From Phycisphaera mikurensis (GTDB taxonomy: Bacteria; Planctomycetota; Phycisphaerae; UBA1845), in NCBI GenBank assembly GCA_005240095.1, contig SBAX01000204.1, positions 1 to 32,302 of the forward strand: DNA of 32,302 bases, written 5' to 3'. Below, one piece after another: positions 7,470 to 16,153 of the stretch (within the stretch, counting starts at the first letter, position 1; every line of letters begins with the position of its first letter). The translations under genes and the position numbers were made by a program. Below the pieces are notes generated by a model. That model was not told the origin of the DNA, did not search any database, and was given only the letters and a program-made list of their open reading frames with translations.

Positions 7470-8126
7470 ATGTATCGGTGTGAGGCGGTAACGGTCGAAG
7501 GCTTCGTGCAACAGCTTGCGGTGACGTACGTGCACCACGGACACCTCTTCTACGTGACCGGGCAGATCCCGGAAGGGAAGGATCCGCGGGCCGTGGACGC
7601 GAAACTCATCGAGCGATACGACCTCAGCGTATCGAGGTGGGCACGTACCCGAGCGAAGGCGATGGGCCGAGCAAGCGTGCAGTACATCCGGCAGGGCCGA
7701 TTCTTCGTGCTGATTGCGACGAAGGGGAGGCACAAGTTCTACGAGCGGGAGTCGGGCATCCGGGACATCCGGCGTCACCCGATCCGGTACGGCGGGTATA
7801 GCATCTCATACCGGCGCGGCGCTGACCGGAAGCGGCACGTGTCCGTACGAATTGCTCCGGATGAGTACCTCCGCTTGAAGGCCCACCTTGTCGGGCTTGC
7901 GCGGCACCGCTCGGTGGAAAATTTATGGGCCGAGTTTTTGCGGCTTCGGTTCGAGCCGTACGCGCCGGTCCGGCGTCAGCTTCTGAACATTCTTCGAGCG
8001 GTAAACCGCCTGCGGAGGGAGGCCGGGTTTGAGCCGGTACCCGTGTCGGCGCTGCGTTTTCGCCGACGTGTAGTGAGGCCGTTCGATCGAGGCACCGCAC
8101 GAAACATGCTTGGGGTGACAGCATGA
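7470..8126 (+). CDS. Hypothetical basic protein, ~218 aa (MYRCEAVTVEGFVQQLAVTYVHHGHLFYVTG...)
   Basis: Open from ATG 7470 with upstream GGAG. Coding-like composition, Arg-rich; follows the 69-aa ORF on the same strand. Confidence 0.8.
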   Translation: MYRCEAVTVEGFVQQLAVTYVHHGHLFYVTGQIPEGKDPRAVDAKLIERYDLSVSRWARTRAKAMGRASVQYIRQGRFFVLIATKGRHKFYERESGIRDIRRHPIRYGGYSISYRRGADRKRHVSVRIAPDEYLRLKAHLVGLARHRSVENLWAEFLRLRFEPYAPVRRQLLNILRAVNRLRREAGFEPVPVSALRFRRRVVRPFDRGTARNMLGVTA

Positions 8127-8338
8127 TTAAGCCGGTGCGCAGCAGGCCAGACCAACAGCCGGTGGCCGGCAATTCACGGATGAGACCATCAGCCAGTTTG
8201 CTATCAACACCCCGGGTGCAGCCGGCCGGTTCCGCCGGACCGGGAAAGATTTGCGACCGGACGGAGGCATTGGCGCTCGTCCGTTGCCGGGGGGTTGGGT
8301 ACGGGACCTGGAGGTCAAGCATGGGGACGAGCGGAGGG

Positions 8339-9301
8339 TCAGCCGCGGTTTCGCCCGCCCAGGAATGCGTCCAGGCCGACACCCGATGCGTTCCTATACA
8401 CCGGCTCCATCGCCTCCAGGAATTGTTCCCTGCCCCGCCAGAATGGGAAGCTTCCCAATCGTCTGGGGAGCGCCGCCGACAGCGCGGGAGGGCGGACATC
8501 ACCGACCAGATCATCTAGCAATGGCGCGCCGGGATTGCCCTCCCAGAAGGCGCCAGCGTCCGTCGGCAGAGATTGTGGCGGAAGGGGTATCGTCCGAATA
8601 TTCTCTGAGCCGCTTCGCCGGGCTGCGTTCGTCGATGCCTCCGATGGCCTTCGCCGGGCGGCCTTGGCAGGCCGTGCCAGTTCTGACACTCCGTGGCTGC
8701 AGGCCCCCAGAAGTCCAACGAGCTCCTGCCGGGACATCCCCCGCAGCTTGAAAAGCAAAAACGGGTCGCGGTCGAATTCCTCGCCGAGCAGGTAATAAAC
8801 CGCCGCAATGTGTTTGCAGGGGTTTGACCAGTCCGGACAGGAACATTCAGTCATCAGGTCCTTGAGCTTGTTGGGGAAAAGTGACAGGCCGGTGTCCTTG
8901 AAGGCCTTCTCGATATCCTGGGGCATCTCTCCGGCAAGCAGCTTCGCGGCGAACAGGGCTTGGACGGAGAGCGTCTTGGCGAGCTTCTTCCACTCCGCGC
9001 CGGACAGGGTCTTGACTTCAATGACCACGCTGTAGGGCTTTGGACGGGATCCCTGAACCTTGGCGCTTACGCGTCCCTTGTTGACGCGGAGGTCGAGCAC
9101 TTGTCCGCGACGCGCATAGGAGCGACCGCGCCCCAGCCGCGCGCCGATCTCGAAGCTCTCCAGCACCTCGATCCAGCGTTGGGCCCACCAGCTCTCGCCG
9201 AACGAGCCGCGCTTGGACTGGGCCTTGATGCCGCCTTTGGCCTGGCGCGGCGCAGACCGCGGAAAGAAGTCACGGTAAAAGCCGAAACTTCGCCAAGACA
9301 T
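8339..9301 (-). CDS. SWIM zinc-finger domain protein
   Basis: CSCPDWSNPCKHIAAVYYLLGEEFDRDPFLLFKLRG matches the SWIM CxCx(n)CxH pattern. Adjacent to SNF2 helicase. Confidence 0.9.
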   Translation of the reverse strand: MSWRSFGFYRDFFPRSAPRQAKGGIKAQSKRGSFGESWWAQRWIEVLESFEIGARLGRGRSYARRGQVLDLRVNKGRVSAKVQGSRPKPYSVVIEVKTLSGAEWKKLAKTLSVQALFAAKLLAGEMPQDIEKAFKDTGLSLFPNKLKDLMTECSCPDWSNPCKHIAAVYYLLGEEFDRDPFLLFKLRGMSRQELVGLLGACSHGVSELARPAKAARRRPSEASTNAARRSGSENIRTIPLPPQSLPTDAGAFWEGNPGAPLLDDLVGDVRPPALSAALPRRLGSFPFWRGREQFLEAMEPVYRNASGVGLDAFLGGRNRG

Positions 9302-9313
9302 AGGAACTACCTT

Positions 9314-9661
9314 TCAAAAGGAAATCTCTCCGCCGACAGGTGGCTCGCTGACCTTCGCGTTTCGTCCAACCCCAATCAGAGCTGCATCCGGCGCCAAGGC
9401 ATCCAAATCGGGTGTGTCATCCGCTCGCTGCTGGACCGGCTTCCCTTCCCTTCGCCGCGCGATGCGCCTCTCATACATCTCACGAATCCAAACGTGAACC
9501 GGTGCCTTCCACGACTCGGCACTGTTGGGTATGTTTTTGATCAGGTTTCGCGGATTCAGGCCCAGCTCCTTTGCCATTCGCAGGGTCTCGACGTTCAGCC
9601 GGCATTTCCGCTTCGCTTTGATCCAGAGAGCCTCCCGCTTTGCTTTGCTTTTTTTGGCCAT
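9314..9661 (-). CDS. Hypothetical 115-aa protein between SNF2 and SWIM genes
   Basis: Lys/Arg-rich N-terminus (MAKKSKAKREALWIKAKRKCRLN), KELGLNPRNLIKNIPNSAESWKAPVHVWIREMYERR. ATG 1 bp beyond the SNF2 stop. Confidence 0.85.
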   Translation of the reverse strand: MAKKSKAKREALWIKAKRKCRLNVETLRMAKELGLNPRNLIKNIPNSAESWKAPVHVWIREMYERRIARRREGKPVQQRADDTPDLDALAPDAALIGVGRNAKVSEPPVGGEISF

Positions 9662-9662
9662 C

Positions 9663-12600
9663 TCACTCCGCCACGGCTCCTTTTCTGAGCCGGAAGAGTT
9701 CCCTCAGCTCGGTTGTCGAAAGCTCGGTCAGCCAACCTTCGCCCGTGCCCACGACCTTCTCGGCCACTTCTTTTTTCCGTTCGATCATCACATCGATCTT
9801 CTCTTCCAGCGTACCCACGCAGAGGAACTTGTGCACTTGGACGTTCCTGGTCTGGCCGATGCGGAAGGCACGATCGGTGGCTTGGTTCTCGACGGCCGGG
9901 TTCCACCAACGATCGAAGTGGAATACGTGGTTCGCGCGGGTCAGGTTCAAACCCGTTCCGCCGGCCTTGAGCGAGAGAATAAAGATGTTCGGGCCACCGC
10001 TTCCTGGCCCATGGCCGCTTCCGTTCTCGCCATCGCCCTGGAAGCGTTGAATCAACCGATCGCGTTGGTTTTTCGTCACCCCTCCGTGGAGGAACAACAC
10101 CTCGCGCCCGAAGGTCTCCTGCAGGTGTCTCCGGAGAATCTCGCCCATCTCGGAAAACTGTGAGAAAATAAGTGCTCGATCCCCGACGGAAATGAGTTCC
10201 TCCAGCATCTCGGTGAGGCGTGCCAGCTTTCCGGAACGACCGCCAATCGCCGAGTTGTCACCCAGGAACTGGGCCGGGTGGTTACACACCTGTTTGAGTT
10301 TTGAGAGCGTGGCCAAGATCATCCCTTTGCGCTGGATGCCCTTCGCCGACTGCAGTTCACCTTCCGCTTCCTTGACCACCGCAGCATAGAGCGAGGCCTG
10401 TTCCTTGGTCAGCGTGCAGAAAACCTTCATCTCCATCTTTTCAGGTAGGTCGGCGATGATGGACTTGTCCGTCTTAAGCCGCCGGAGAATGAATGGTCCG
10501 GTGATGCGCTTGAGACGGCGGGCGGCTTCCGGGTCACGGCTGGCCTGGATGGGAATGAAGAACGTGCGTTTGAACTCGGCTTGCGTTCCCAGCAGCCCGG
10601 GATTCAAGAACTCGAAGATGGACCAAAGATCGCCGACGTTGTTCTCGACCGGCGTCCCGGTCAGGGTAATCCTGTAATCACCGGGAAGCGCCCGAGCGGC
10701 CTTGGCCTGCTTGGTCTCGGGGTTCTTGATGTTCTGAGCTTCGTCAAGGACGACGCCCGCCCAGGGCACATCCTTGAGAACCTCAAGATCCCGGTGCAGC
10801 AGCGCATAGCTGGAAATGACAATCGCCTGTCGCTGCGCTTCCTTCTCGAAGGCGGCGCCTTTGGCGCGGGCAACGCCGTGGTGCACCATCACGGGCAGCT
10901 CCGGCGTGAAGCGGGCGGCCTCCTTTTGCCAGTTGCCCACGACGGACGTGGGGCAGATCAGCAGCACCGGGCGTTGACCGTTAGCGTGCCAGTCCCGTTG
11001 CACTAGCGCCAAAGTCTGGATGGTCTTGCCCAATCCCATGTCGTCCGCCAGGCACGCGCCCAGACGCCACCGCCGAAGGAAGCCGAGCCACGAATAGCCC
11101 CGAATCTGGTACGGACGCAGAACGCCGTTGAAGTCGTGCGGTGGAGGAAGCTCCTCGAACGCTTGGCGCCCGTGGAGTTGGGCAAGCAGTTGGTCCATCC
11201 AGCCGTCTGCGGTGACGCCATCGAAGGCCAATGGGCCTGAAGAGTCGCCGGCCCCCAAGGCCATCTCCACGATCTCGCGCACGGTAGCCTTGCCTGGGCC
11301 CTTTTTCTTCCAGAAGTCGAGGGCCGCCTGAATCTCTTCGGCGCTCATCTGCACCCACTGGCCGCGGACATGGACCAGGGGCGCCTTGAGCTTGGCCAGC
11401 GTCTGCAGCTCCTCGAAAGTGAGCTTCTCCTCCCCGAGGGCCACCTGCCAATCGAATTGCACCACTGTGCTAAGAGACAGATCGCTGGCACTCTGCATCT
11501 TCGGACTCTTGACGTTGGCCCGGGCGGTAAGACGGAGCTTGGTCCCCTTGCGCGTCCACCACGCCGGCAGCATGACGCTGAACCCAGCCTGCTCCAGCGC
11601 CGCCGCCTTCTCCGTCAGAAACTCATGCGCGCCGCTCACGTCGAGGGAGTAACCTGTGGGCACAGCGGTCTTCAGACTGGCTTCGATCCGCGGGCAGATT
11701 CCCGAGGCTTGGCCCAACGATAGCAGGAGGTACTCCTTGGCGTCAAATCCATTGCGTCGGAGTATCGTGGCCTTGGGGCCCCGCGCGTGCCATGCCTCCT
11801 CCGCCGCGACGAGCAAGCTGGGATCGTCGGCGGCCTGCAGCAGATAGCGAACGTTCCATGGATGTTTGCCGGGATACACTCCGGCGCCGCCCTCAACCTC
11901 CGGTTCCTCCAGCCGGAACGAGAGTCGAAAAGGTGAGGCTACCGAAACGGCGATCGGGCGCTGCCATTCACAAACCTGGTCCGCGAAGGTGGCCAGCTCG
12001 CCAGCGTCGCCCTCCAGGCAACCGTCTGCAGCCCGCAGGGCATACAGCCACTGATCGTGCAGAGTTTCGAACACCGCTGCTCTCGCGGTTTTTCGTTGGC
12101 CGCGCCGAGCATCCTTCTGCGGTGCCATCGCCGGCGCATGTTGCGGTGGGGCCGCACTCCGGACGAGATAGTCGACGACCCTCCCAAGAAAGTCGGACAG
12201 CGCGGCGAGGGCTGGGGTCTGTGGCGGAGACCCTCCGTTGACGGTCAGCGCCCGCGCGATCGCCGGCATCGCCTTGGCGAGTTTCGCAGGCGCGTCGGCA
12301 TCGTGACCGGCAAAGACCGGCTTCCAGCATGCGCGGTACGTTCCATGGTCAGCGACCACGTCCGGCAGGAATTGCTGCCTCGTGACCGTCGCACCGGCCA
12401 ACCGCATCGCCCACGACCAAAACCTCAGGTCGTTTCCGATGATGACACCCGGCGCCAGCGTCGGCTTCTCTACGCATGCGCAGAGAAGCTCCACCGCCTG
12501 TTGGAGCGTGAGGCCAACGGCCGTGACCGTCCACGGTGCAAGTTGTGGCTTGGAGGCGGACGTTGGCGGTGCAACAATGAGCGGGCACGACGCAAGGGGA

Positions 12601-12857
12601 AGGCCAGCGTGAGTGGGAACCCAAGCAGTGAGATCTCCGATCTGATGCTTCGAAGGCGAGGGAAAGACGCCCACCTCGGCCAGCACCGCTAAGAGCGGTG
12701 CGGCACCGGCATCGTAAGGTGAGCGTTCGCATGCCTGTGCCTTTGGCCCAGGCTTCGATCGTTTGGCAAGACTTCGGGCCTGCGCCTCGGTTGCACCAGC
12801 CTGCTCACCCCATAGTCGCAGGTCCCCGTCGATTACTCCCGCATGTAGTACGATCAT
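9663..12857 (-). CDS. SNF2-family DEAD/DEAH-box helicase / ATPase
   Basis: 1064 aa with DDMGLGKTIQTLALVQ, LLICPTSVVGNWQKEAARF, VVLDEAQNIKNPETKQ, LTGTPVENNVGDLWSIFEFL, LKAGGTGLNLTRANHVFHFDRWWNPAVENQATDRAFRIGQ. Confidence 0.97.
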   Translation of the reverse strand: MIVLHAGVIDGDLRLWGEQAGATEAQARSLAKRSKPGPKAQACERSPYDAGAAPLLAVLAEVGVFPSPSKHQIGDLTAWVPTHAGLPLASCPLIVAPPTSASKPQLAPWTVTAVGLTLQQAVELLCACVEKPTLAPGVIIGNDLRFWSWAMRLAGATVTRQQFLPDVVADHGTYRACWKPVFAGHDADAPAKLAKAMPAIARALTVNGGSPPQTPALAALSDFLGRVVDYLVRSAAPPQHAPAMAPQKDARRGQRKTARAAVFETLHDQWLYALRAADGCLEGDAGELATFADQVCEWQRPIAVSVASPFRLSFRLEEPEVEGGAGVYPGKHPWNVRYLLQAADDPSLLVAAEEAWHARGPKATILRRNGFDAKEYLLLSLGQASGICPRIEASLKTAVPTGYSLDVSGAHEFLTEKAAALEQAGFSVMLPAWWTRKGTKLRLTARANVKSPKMQSASDLSLSTVVQFDWQVALGEEKLTFEELQTLAKLKAPLVHVRGQWVQMSAEEIQAALDFWKKKGPGKATVREIVEMALGAGDSSGPLAFDGVTADGWMDQLLAQLHGRQAFEELPPPHDFNGVLRPYQIRGYSWLGFLRRWRLGACLADDMGLGKTIQTLALVQRDWHANGQRPVLLICPTSVVGNWQKEAARFTPELPVMVHHGVARAKGAAFEKEAQRQAIVISSYALLHRDLEVLKDVPWAGVVLDEAQNIKNPETKQAKAARALPGDYRITLTGTPVENNVGDLWSIFEFLNPGLLGTQAEFKRTFFIPIQASRDPEAARRLKRITGPFILRRLKTDKSIIADLPEKMEMKVFCTLTKEQASLYAAVVKEAEGELQSAKGIQRKGMILATLSKLKQVCNHPAQFLGDNSAIGGRSGKLARLTEMLEELISVGDRALIFSQFSEMGEILRRHLQETFGREVLFLHGGVTKNQRDRLIQRFQGDGENGSGHGPGSGGPNIFILSLKAGGTGLNLTRANHVFHFDRWWNPAVENQATDRAFRIGQTRNVQVHKFLCVGTLEEKIDVMIERKKEVAEKVVGTGEGWLTELSTTELRELFRLRKGAVAE

Positions 12858-12910
12858 ACTCAGACTCGCCGTACAGCCGTGCCCATCGCCGGACGGATGC
12901 TCTTGAATGC

Positions 12911-12983
12911 CGCTGACCGCGTACGGTGTTCACCGGGCAGTATACAACCACTGCCCGCTCCTTGCGCAGACCGCTGACCGCGT
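12911..12983. repeat. Hairpin bracketed by 12-bp direct repeats upstream of the SNF2 gene
   Basis: CGCTGACCGCGT at 12911-12922 and 12972-12983 flank CGGGCAGT-atacaacc-ACTGCCCG (12934-12957). Confidence 0.65.
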
Positions 12984-13180
12984 GGCGATGCGACGACGCA
13001 GCGCGCTGTGAAATCTTGCATGGGAGGTTCCTCTGGGCGTGATGGTTGGGGGCTCCAGAGCCTCGGGCTGGCGGGTCCCGCTGTTCGCCGGTCACCGACG
13101 CAAGCGAATGCCGGGGTCGTGTCGGTTCCCTCGGCGCGCGCAGCGCTCCGCAAAGGAGCGGTGTCTTATTATTATTAAAG

Positions 13181-14152
13181 TCAGAAGAGTTCATCGAGCG
13201 CCGCCTCTTTCTGCGCTTCGGAGGGCTGAACGTACCGCCAGATGTATCGCTCGGAGCTTTGGCCGGAAAGCTCCATCGCGTACTGCACGCCGTACTTCTC
13301 CGCAGCGCGGCGGAGGCAGGTGTGCCGCAGGAGGTGGGCGTGCAGGCGTATCTTCTGGTCATCGGGGAGGCGGATGTTGGCCTGGTCGGCAATGGCTTTG
13401 AGGGCCTCATCGACATTCTGGCGGGCGAGCCGGGCGCCGGACCGAGTGCAGAAAAGCGGCCTCGGCCTTCGGCCTCGCACCTCGTCAATGTAGCGGTCGA
13501 GGGCCTGTCGCGCCTGGCCGGCGACGAAGACCGCACGGGATACCTGCCGGCCCTTGCGTCGGACGTTGTGGAAGTGCTTGCCCCGGTACTGGTCGAGGTC
13601 CAGTCGAAGGAGCTCCGAGACGCGCAGACCGGTACGAAGGAGCACCAGGAAGATAGCGAGGTCGCGCGCGGGCTGCTGGCTACGACGGCGCCGGACGTGA
13701 ACAAGCTGCTCGGCGGCGGCCTTCAGGCGGGTGATGTCGATATCGCGCAGCCCCCTCCACTCCGGGGCATCCACACGGATGTCGAGGATCCGCTCGGTGG
13801 GGTTGCCGGCCAGGAATGGGCGGCGCCCATGGATCCAGCGGGCGCAGTGCCGGAGTGTTGCGAGCACCCGGTTGATCGTGGTCGGGTTGCGTTTCTCGCC
13901 TTGCAGTCGCTTCACGAAGTCCGCCGTGATCGACCTGGTCCACAGATCGGCCTGGTCGCTTTTTGTCGTTTCGGAGAAGAAGTTGAGAAAAAGGTTCAGG
14001 TCTCTCGTCTTTGCGAGGATCGTATTCTCAGAGTTCGCCCCGGCCTCCAGGGCCAAGTAGAGGTTGCACCAGGCCAGAAGGCTGTCGCGCTGTTCGGAGG
14101 GGACGAGCTGGACCGTCGCGGGATTTGCTGGGGCGATTGAGGAGGTGAGCAC
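13181..14152 (-). CDS. Tyrosine recombinase / phage-type integrase
   Basis: LRTGLRVSELLRLDL (Arg box I), HAHLLRHTCLRRAAEKYG (HxxR), SGQSSERYIWRYV (Tyr box). Likely GTG start. Confidence 0.93.
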   Translation of the reverse strand: MLTSSIAPANPATVQLVPSEQRDSLLAWCNLYLALEAGANSENTILAKTRDLNLFLNFFSETTKSDQADLWTRSITADFVKRLQGEKRNPTTINRVLATLRHCARWIHGRRPFLAGNPTERILDIRVDAPEWRGLRDIDITRLKAAAEQLVHVRRRRSQQPARDLAIFLVLLRTGLRVSELLRLDLDQYRGKHFHNVRRKGRQVSRAVFVAGQARQALDRYIDEVRGRRPRPLFCTRSGARLARQNVDEALKAIADQANIRLPDDQKIRLHAHLLRHTCLRRAAEKYGVQYAMELSGQSSERYIWRYVQPSEAQKEAALDELF

Positions 14153-14246
14153 GACCTAAGAATAGCACGAATTTCTTATGTCATGCAATAGTTTTCGTTC
14201 TCGGCGGGCGGTGCCAACGCGGTGTCAAGCGCTTGGCATGGATTGG

Positions 14247-14272
14247 TATGACATAAGGTATATTATGTCATA
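14247..14272. promoter_or_regulatory. Inverted repeat TATGACATAA-N6-TTATGTCATA, candidate operator or recombination site
   Basis: Exact 10-bp half-sites; a third half-site TTATGTCAT lies at 14176-14184, 24 bp upstream of the integrase start. Confidence 0.6.
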
Positions 14273-14615
14273 CAAAGGAAGGGGCACGATGTTACGGCGC
14301 GCGTCTCCTCGCGGGAAATGCAATTCGTCCGGTTCGCATTCCCCGCAGGTTGCCTCGTGTCGCGCCCGGGGATCGCCACTATCGGGCGAGACAGTGTCTC
14401 TGATGATGGATACTTTGGGAGCTTGGGGGCGGTGGCTCGCGCGTTCGGCGGGGTGGAGCTTGCCTTTCCAGGCGGAACGCGAACGTGCAGCCGAGGCTGG
14501 ATGGGCTGGATGGGCTGGCGCGCGGCGAGTAACGTTTCAAAAAGCGCCGCCGGCAAGTAGCATGGCGCTGAGGTACGCGAAAACGGGAACGTTCCTTACG
14601 GAGTGCGCGGCAACG

Positions 14616-15517
14616 ATGAAGGAACTACAAAACAAAGTCGCTATTGTTACCGGTGCCAGTCGGGGTGGCGGAAGGGGGATAGCGGTCGTCCTCGGTCAGG
14701 CTGGGGCGACAGTGTACGTCACTGGGCGAACCACTGGATTGCGTTCTACGGACGCACCAAACGAGGCCCGGCAGGGAACCGGTAGGGCGCACGGTCGCTG
14801 CGAGACGGTCGAAGACACCGCCGAACTGGTCACCGCCGCGGGCGGTGTCGGAATACCTGTCCGGTGCGATCACACCGTCGATACGGAAGTCAAGACCCTA
14901 TTTGACCGCATCCGTCACGAACAACGCCGAGTCGATATCCTGGTGAACAACGTCTGGGGTGGTTACGAGCTACCCCTCGATTTTGCCCCGTTCTGGGAGG
15001 CGCCGCTCGGCCAATGGGACCTGATGTTCACGGCGGGGGTTCGCGCCCAACTCGTGGCCACGCGGCTCGCAGTGCAGCTCATGCAGCAGCAATCCGGCGG
15101 GTTGGTTATTCACACGACGGCCAACATGCCGCTCAAGTATCAGGGCGGCCTGTTTTATTACTTTATTACCTCGCCAAGCACGCGGTATCTCGGATGACCG
15201 CGGCCATGGCCCAGGAGCTTCAGCCCCACGGCATCGTCGTCCTCGCCCTCGCGAACGGTTTCATGCGAACGGAGAAAGTGCTTGAGGCATTCAAGACCGA
15301 CCCGCATAACTGGCAGAAAGTGCCCGCGTTGAGCCAGACCCATTCGGTGGAGTATCCCGGTCGTGCAGTGGTAGCTTTGGCCTGCGACCCCAAGGTTTCC
15401 AGGCATTCGGGCAAGTTACTCGAAGTCGGTGACGCCGCCCGCGAGTATGGATTTACCGATATTGACGGCCGGTACGTTCCGCCATTCCGAGAGTTGCACC
15501 CTGAGTTATTCTGTTAA
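14616..15517 (+). pseudogene. Short-chain dehydrogenase/reductase (SDR), frameshifted at the active site
   Basis: MKELQNKVAIVTGASRGGGRGIAVVLGQAGATVYVTGRT ... DILVNNVWGG in frame 1 (ORF 14178-15197). The C-terminal half YYLAKHAVSRMTAAMAQELQPHGIVVLALANGFMRTEK is in another frame (ORF 15014-15517). Confidence 0.88.
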
Positions 15518-15541
15518 GCCCATGTGCGGGAGTTTGACAGC

Positions 15542-16153
15542 ATGCGGCATCGGATCGCTTCGGTCCTCGCAGTCGTCCTTCTTCTTCCGCCGCTTTCCGG
15601 CTGCCTGACCAGCCAGGTGATCGGGCATCATCCCGAATGGCGCAAGCTCGCCGGCCTCCCCGAAGATGAGGGGATGACGGCGGACCTCGTTCGCTTTAGA
15701 TCGCTCGACGGTCTGACGCTCACCGGGTGGTGGGTGTCGGGGAAGGGCGACCCGCAGGCGACGATCGTGCTCGTCCACGGCATGGCTGGCAACCGCTCCC
15801 ACATGCTCGGCCGCGCGAAGTTCTTGGTTGACGCCAGCCACAACGTCCTTGCCATCGACCTGCGCGCCCACGGGGACAGCGAGGGCAATTACATGACGCC
15901 CGGCTACAAAGAAGCTGACGACGTCCTCGCCGCCGTTCAGTTCCTCCGAGCCGCGCCGTTCATTGGGCGCGCTGTCCACTCTCCCTCCCGGGGAGACAGT
16001 GGGGAGGAGGGTGAATACGGTCAGAGGATCGTCCTGTTCGGATATTCCTACGGCGCCGTCGCCGTGCTCCATGCCGCGTCCCGATGCTCCCAGGTCGCCG
16101 CCGTCATCGCCGACGCTCCCTTCATATCCTACACCGACGTGATGCATCGCTAG
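15542..16153 (+). CDS. Alpha/beta-hydrolase lipoprotein, truncated at the palindrome axis
   Basis: Lipobox-type leader VVLLLPPLSGC, VLVHGMAGNRSHM, DLRAHGDSEG, FGYSYGAVAVL nucleophile elbow. Ends ADAPFISYTDVMHR* with TAG across the axis. Confidence 0.88.
   Translation: MRHRIASVLAVVLLLPPLSGCLTSQVIGHHPEWRKLAGLPEDEGMTADLVRFRSLDGLTLTGWWVSGKGDPQATIVLVHGMAGNRSHMLGRAKFLVDASHNVLAIDLRAHGDSEGNYMTPGYKEADDVLAAVQFLRAAPFIGRAVHSPSRGDSGEEGEYGQRIVLFGYSYGAVAVLHAASRCSQVAAVIADAPFISYTDVMHR

Larger units (their letters stand above)
1..16151 (+). repeat. Left arm of window-scale perfect inverted repeat (palindrome)
   Basis: First bases attgccagcctagccggttggttgtcggga are the exact reverse complement of the last bases tcccgacaaccaaccggctaggctggcaat. 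All ORFs are mirrored at 32303-x with identical proteins. Confidence 0.98.

Noticed and set aside
7624-8514. 296-aa minus-strand ORF
   Set aside because: Antisense to the ~218-aa gene and overlapping the SWIM gene; translation lacks protein-like features.
8123-8518. 131-aa ORF starting at ATGA overlap with the ~218-aa gene
   Set aside because: Start looks like translational coupling, but the translation is low quality and it runs antisense into the SWIM gene.
8339-12857. DISARM or other known defence system because SNF2 helicase and a methyltransferase co-occur
   Set aside because: The methyltransferase is about 7 kb away and no other DISARM components (e.g. DUF1998 or PLD proteins) are visible.
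13046-14140. 364-aa plus-strand ORF antisense to the integrase (mirror 18163-19257) and 299-aa ORF 12805-13704
   Set aside because: Shadow ORFs of a high-GC gene; the antisense integrase has clear catalytic motifs.
13181-14152. Protelomerase that could explain hairpin ends
   Set aside because: The 323-aa protein looks like an ordinary XerC/D-like tyrosine recombinase; nothing specific to TelN/ResT-type enzymes was recognised.
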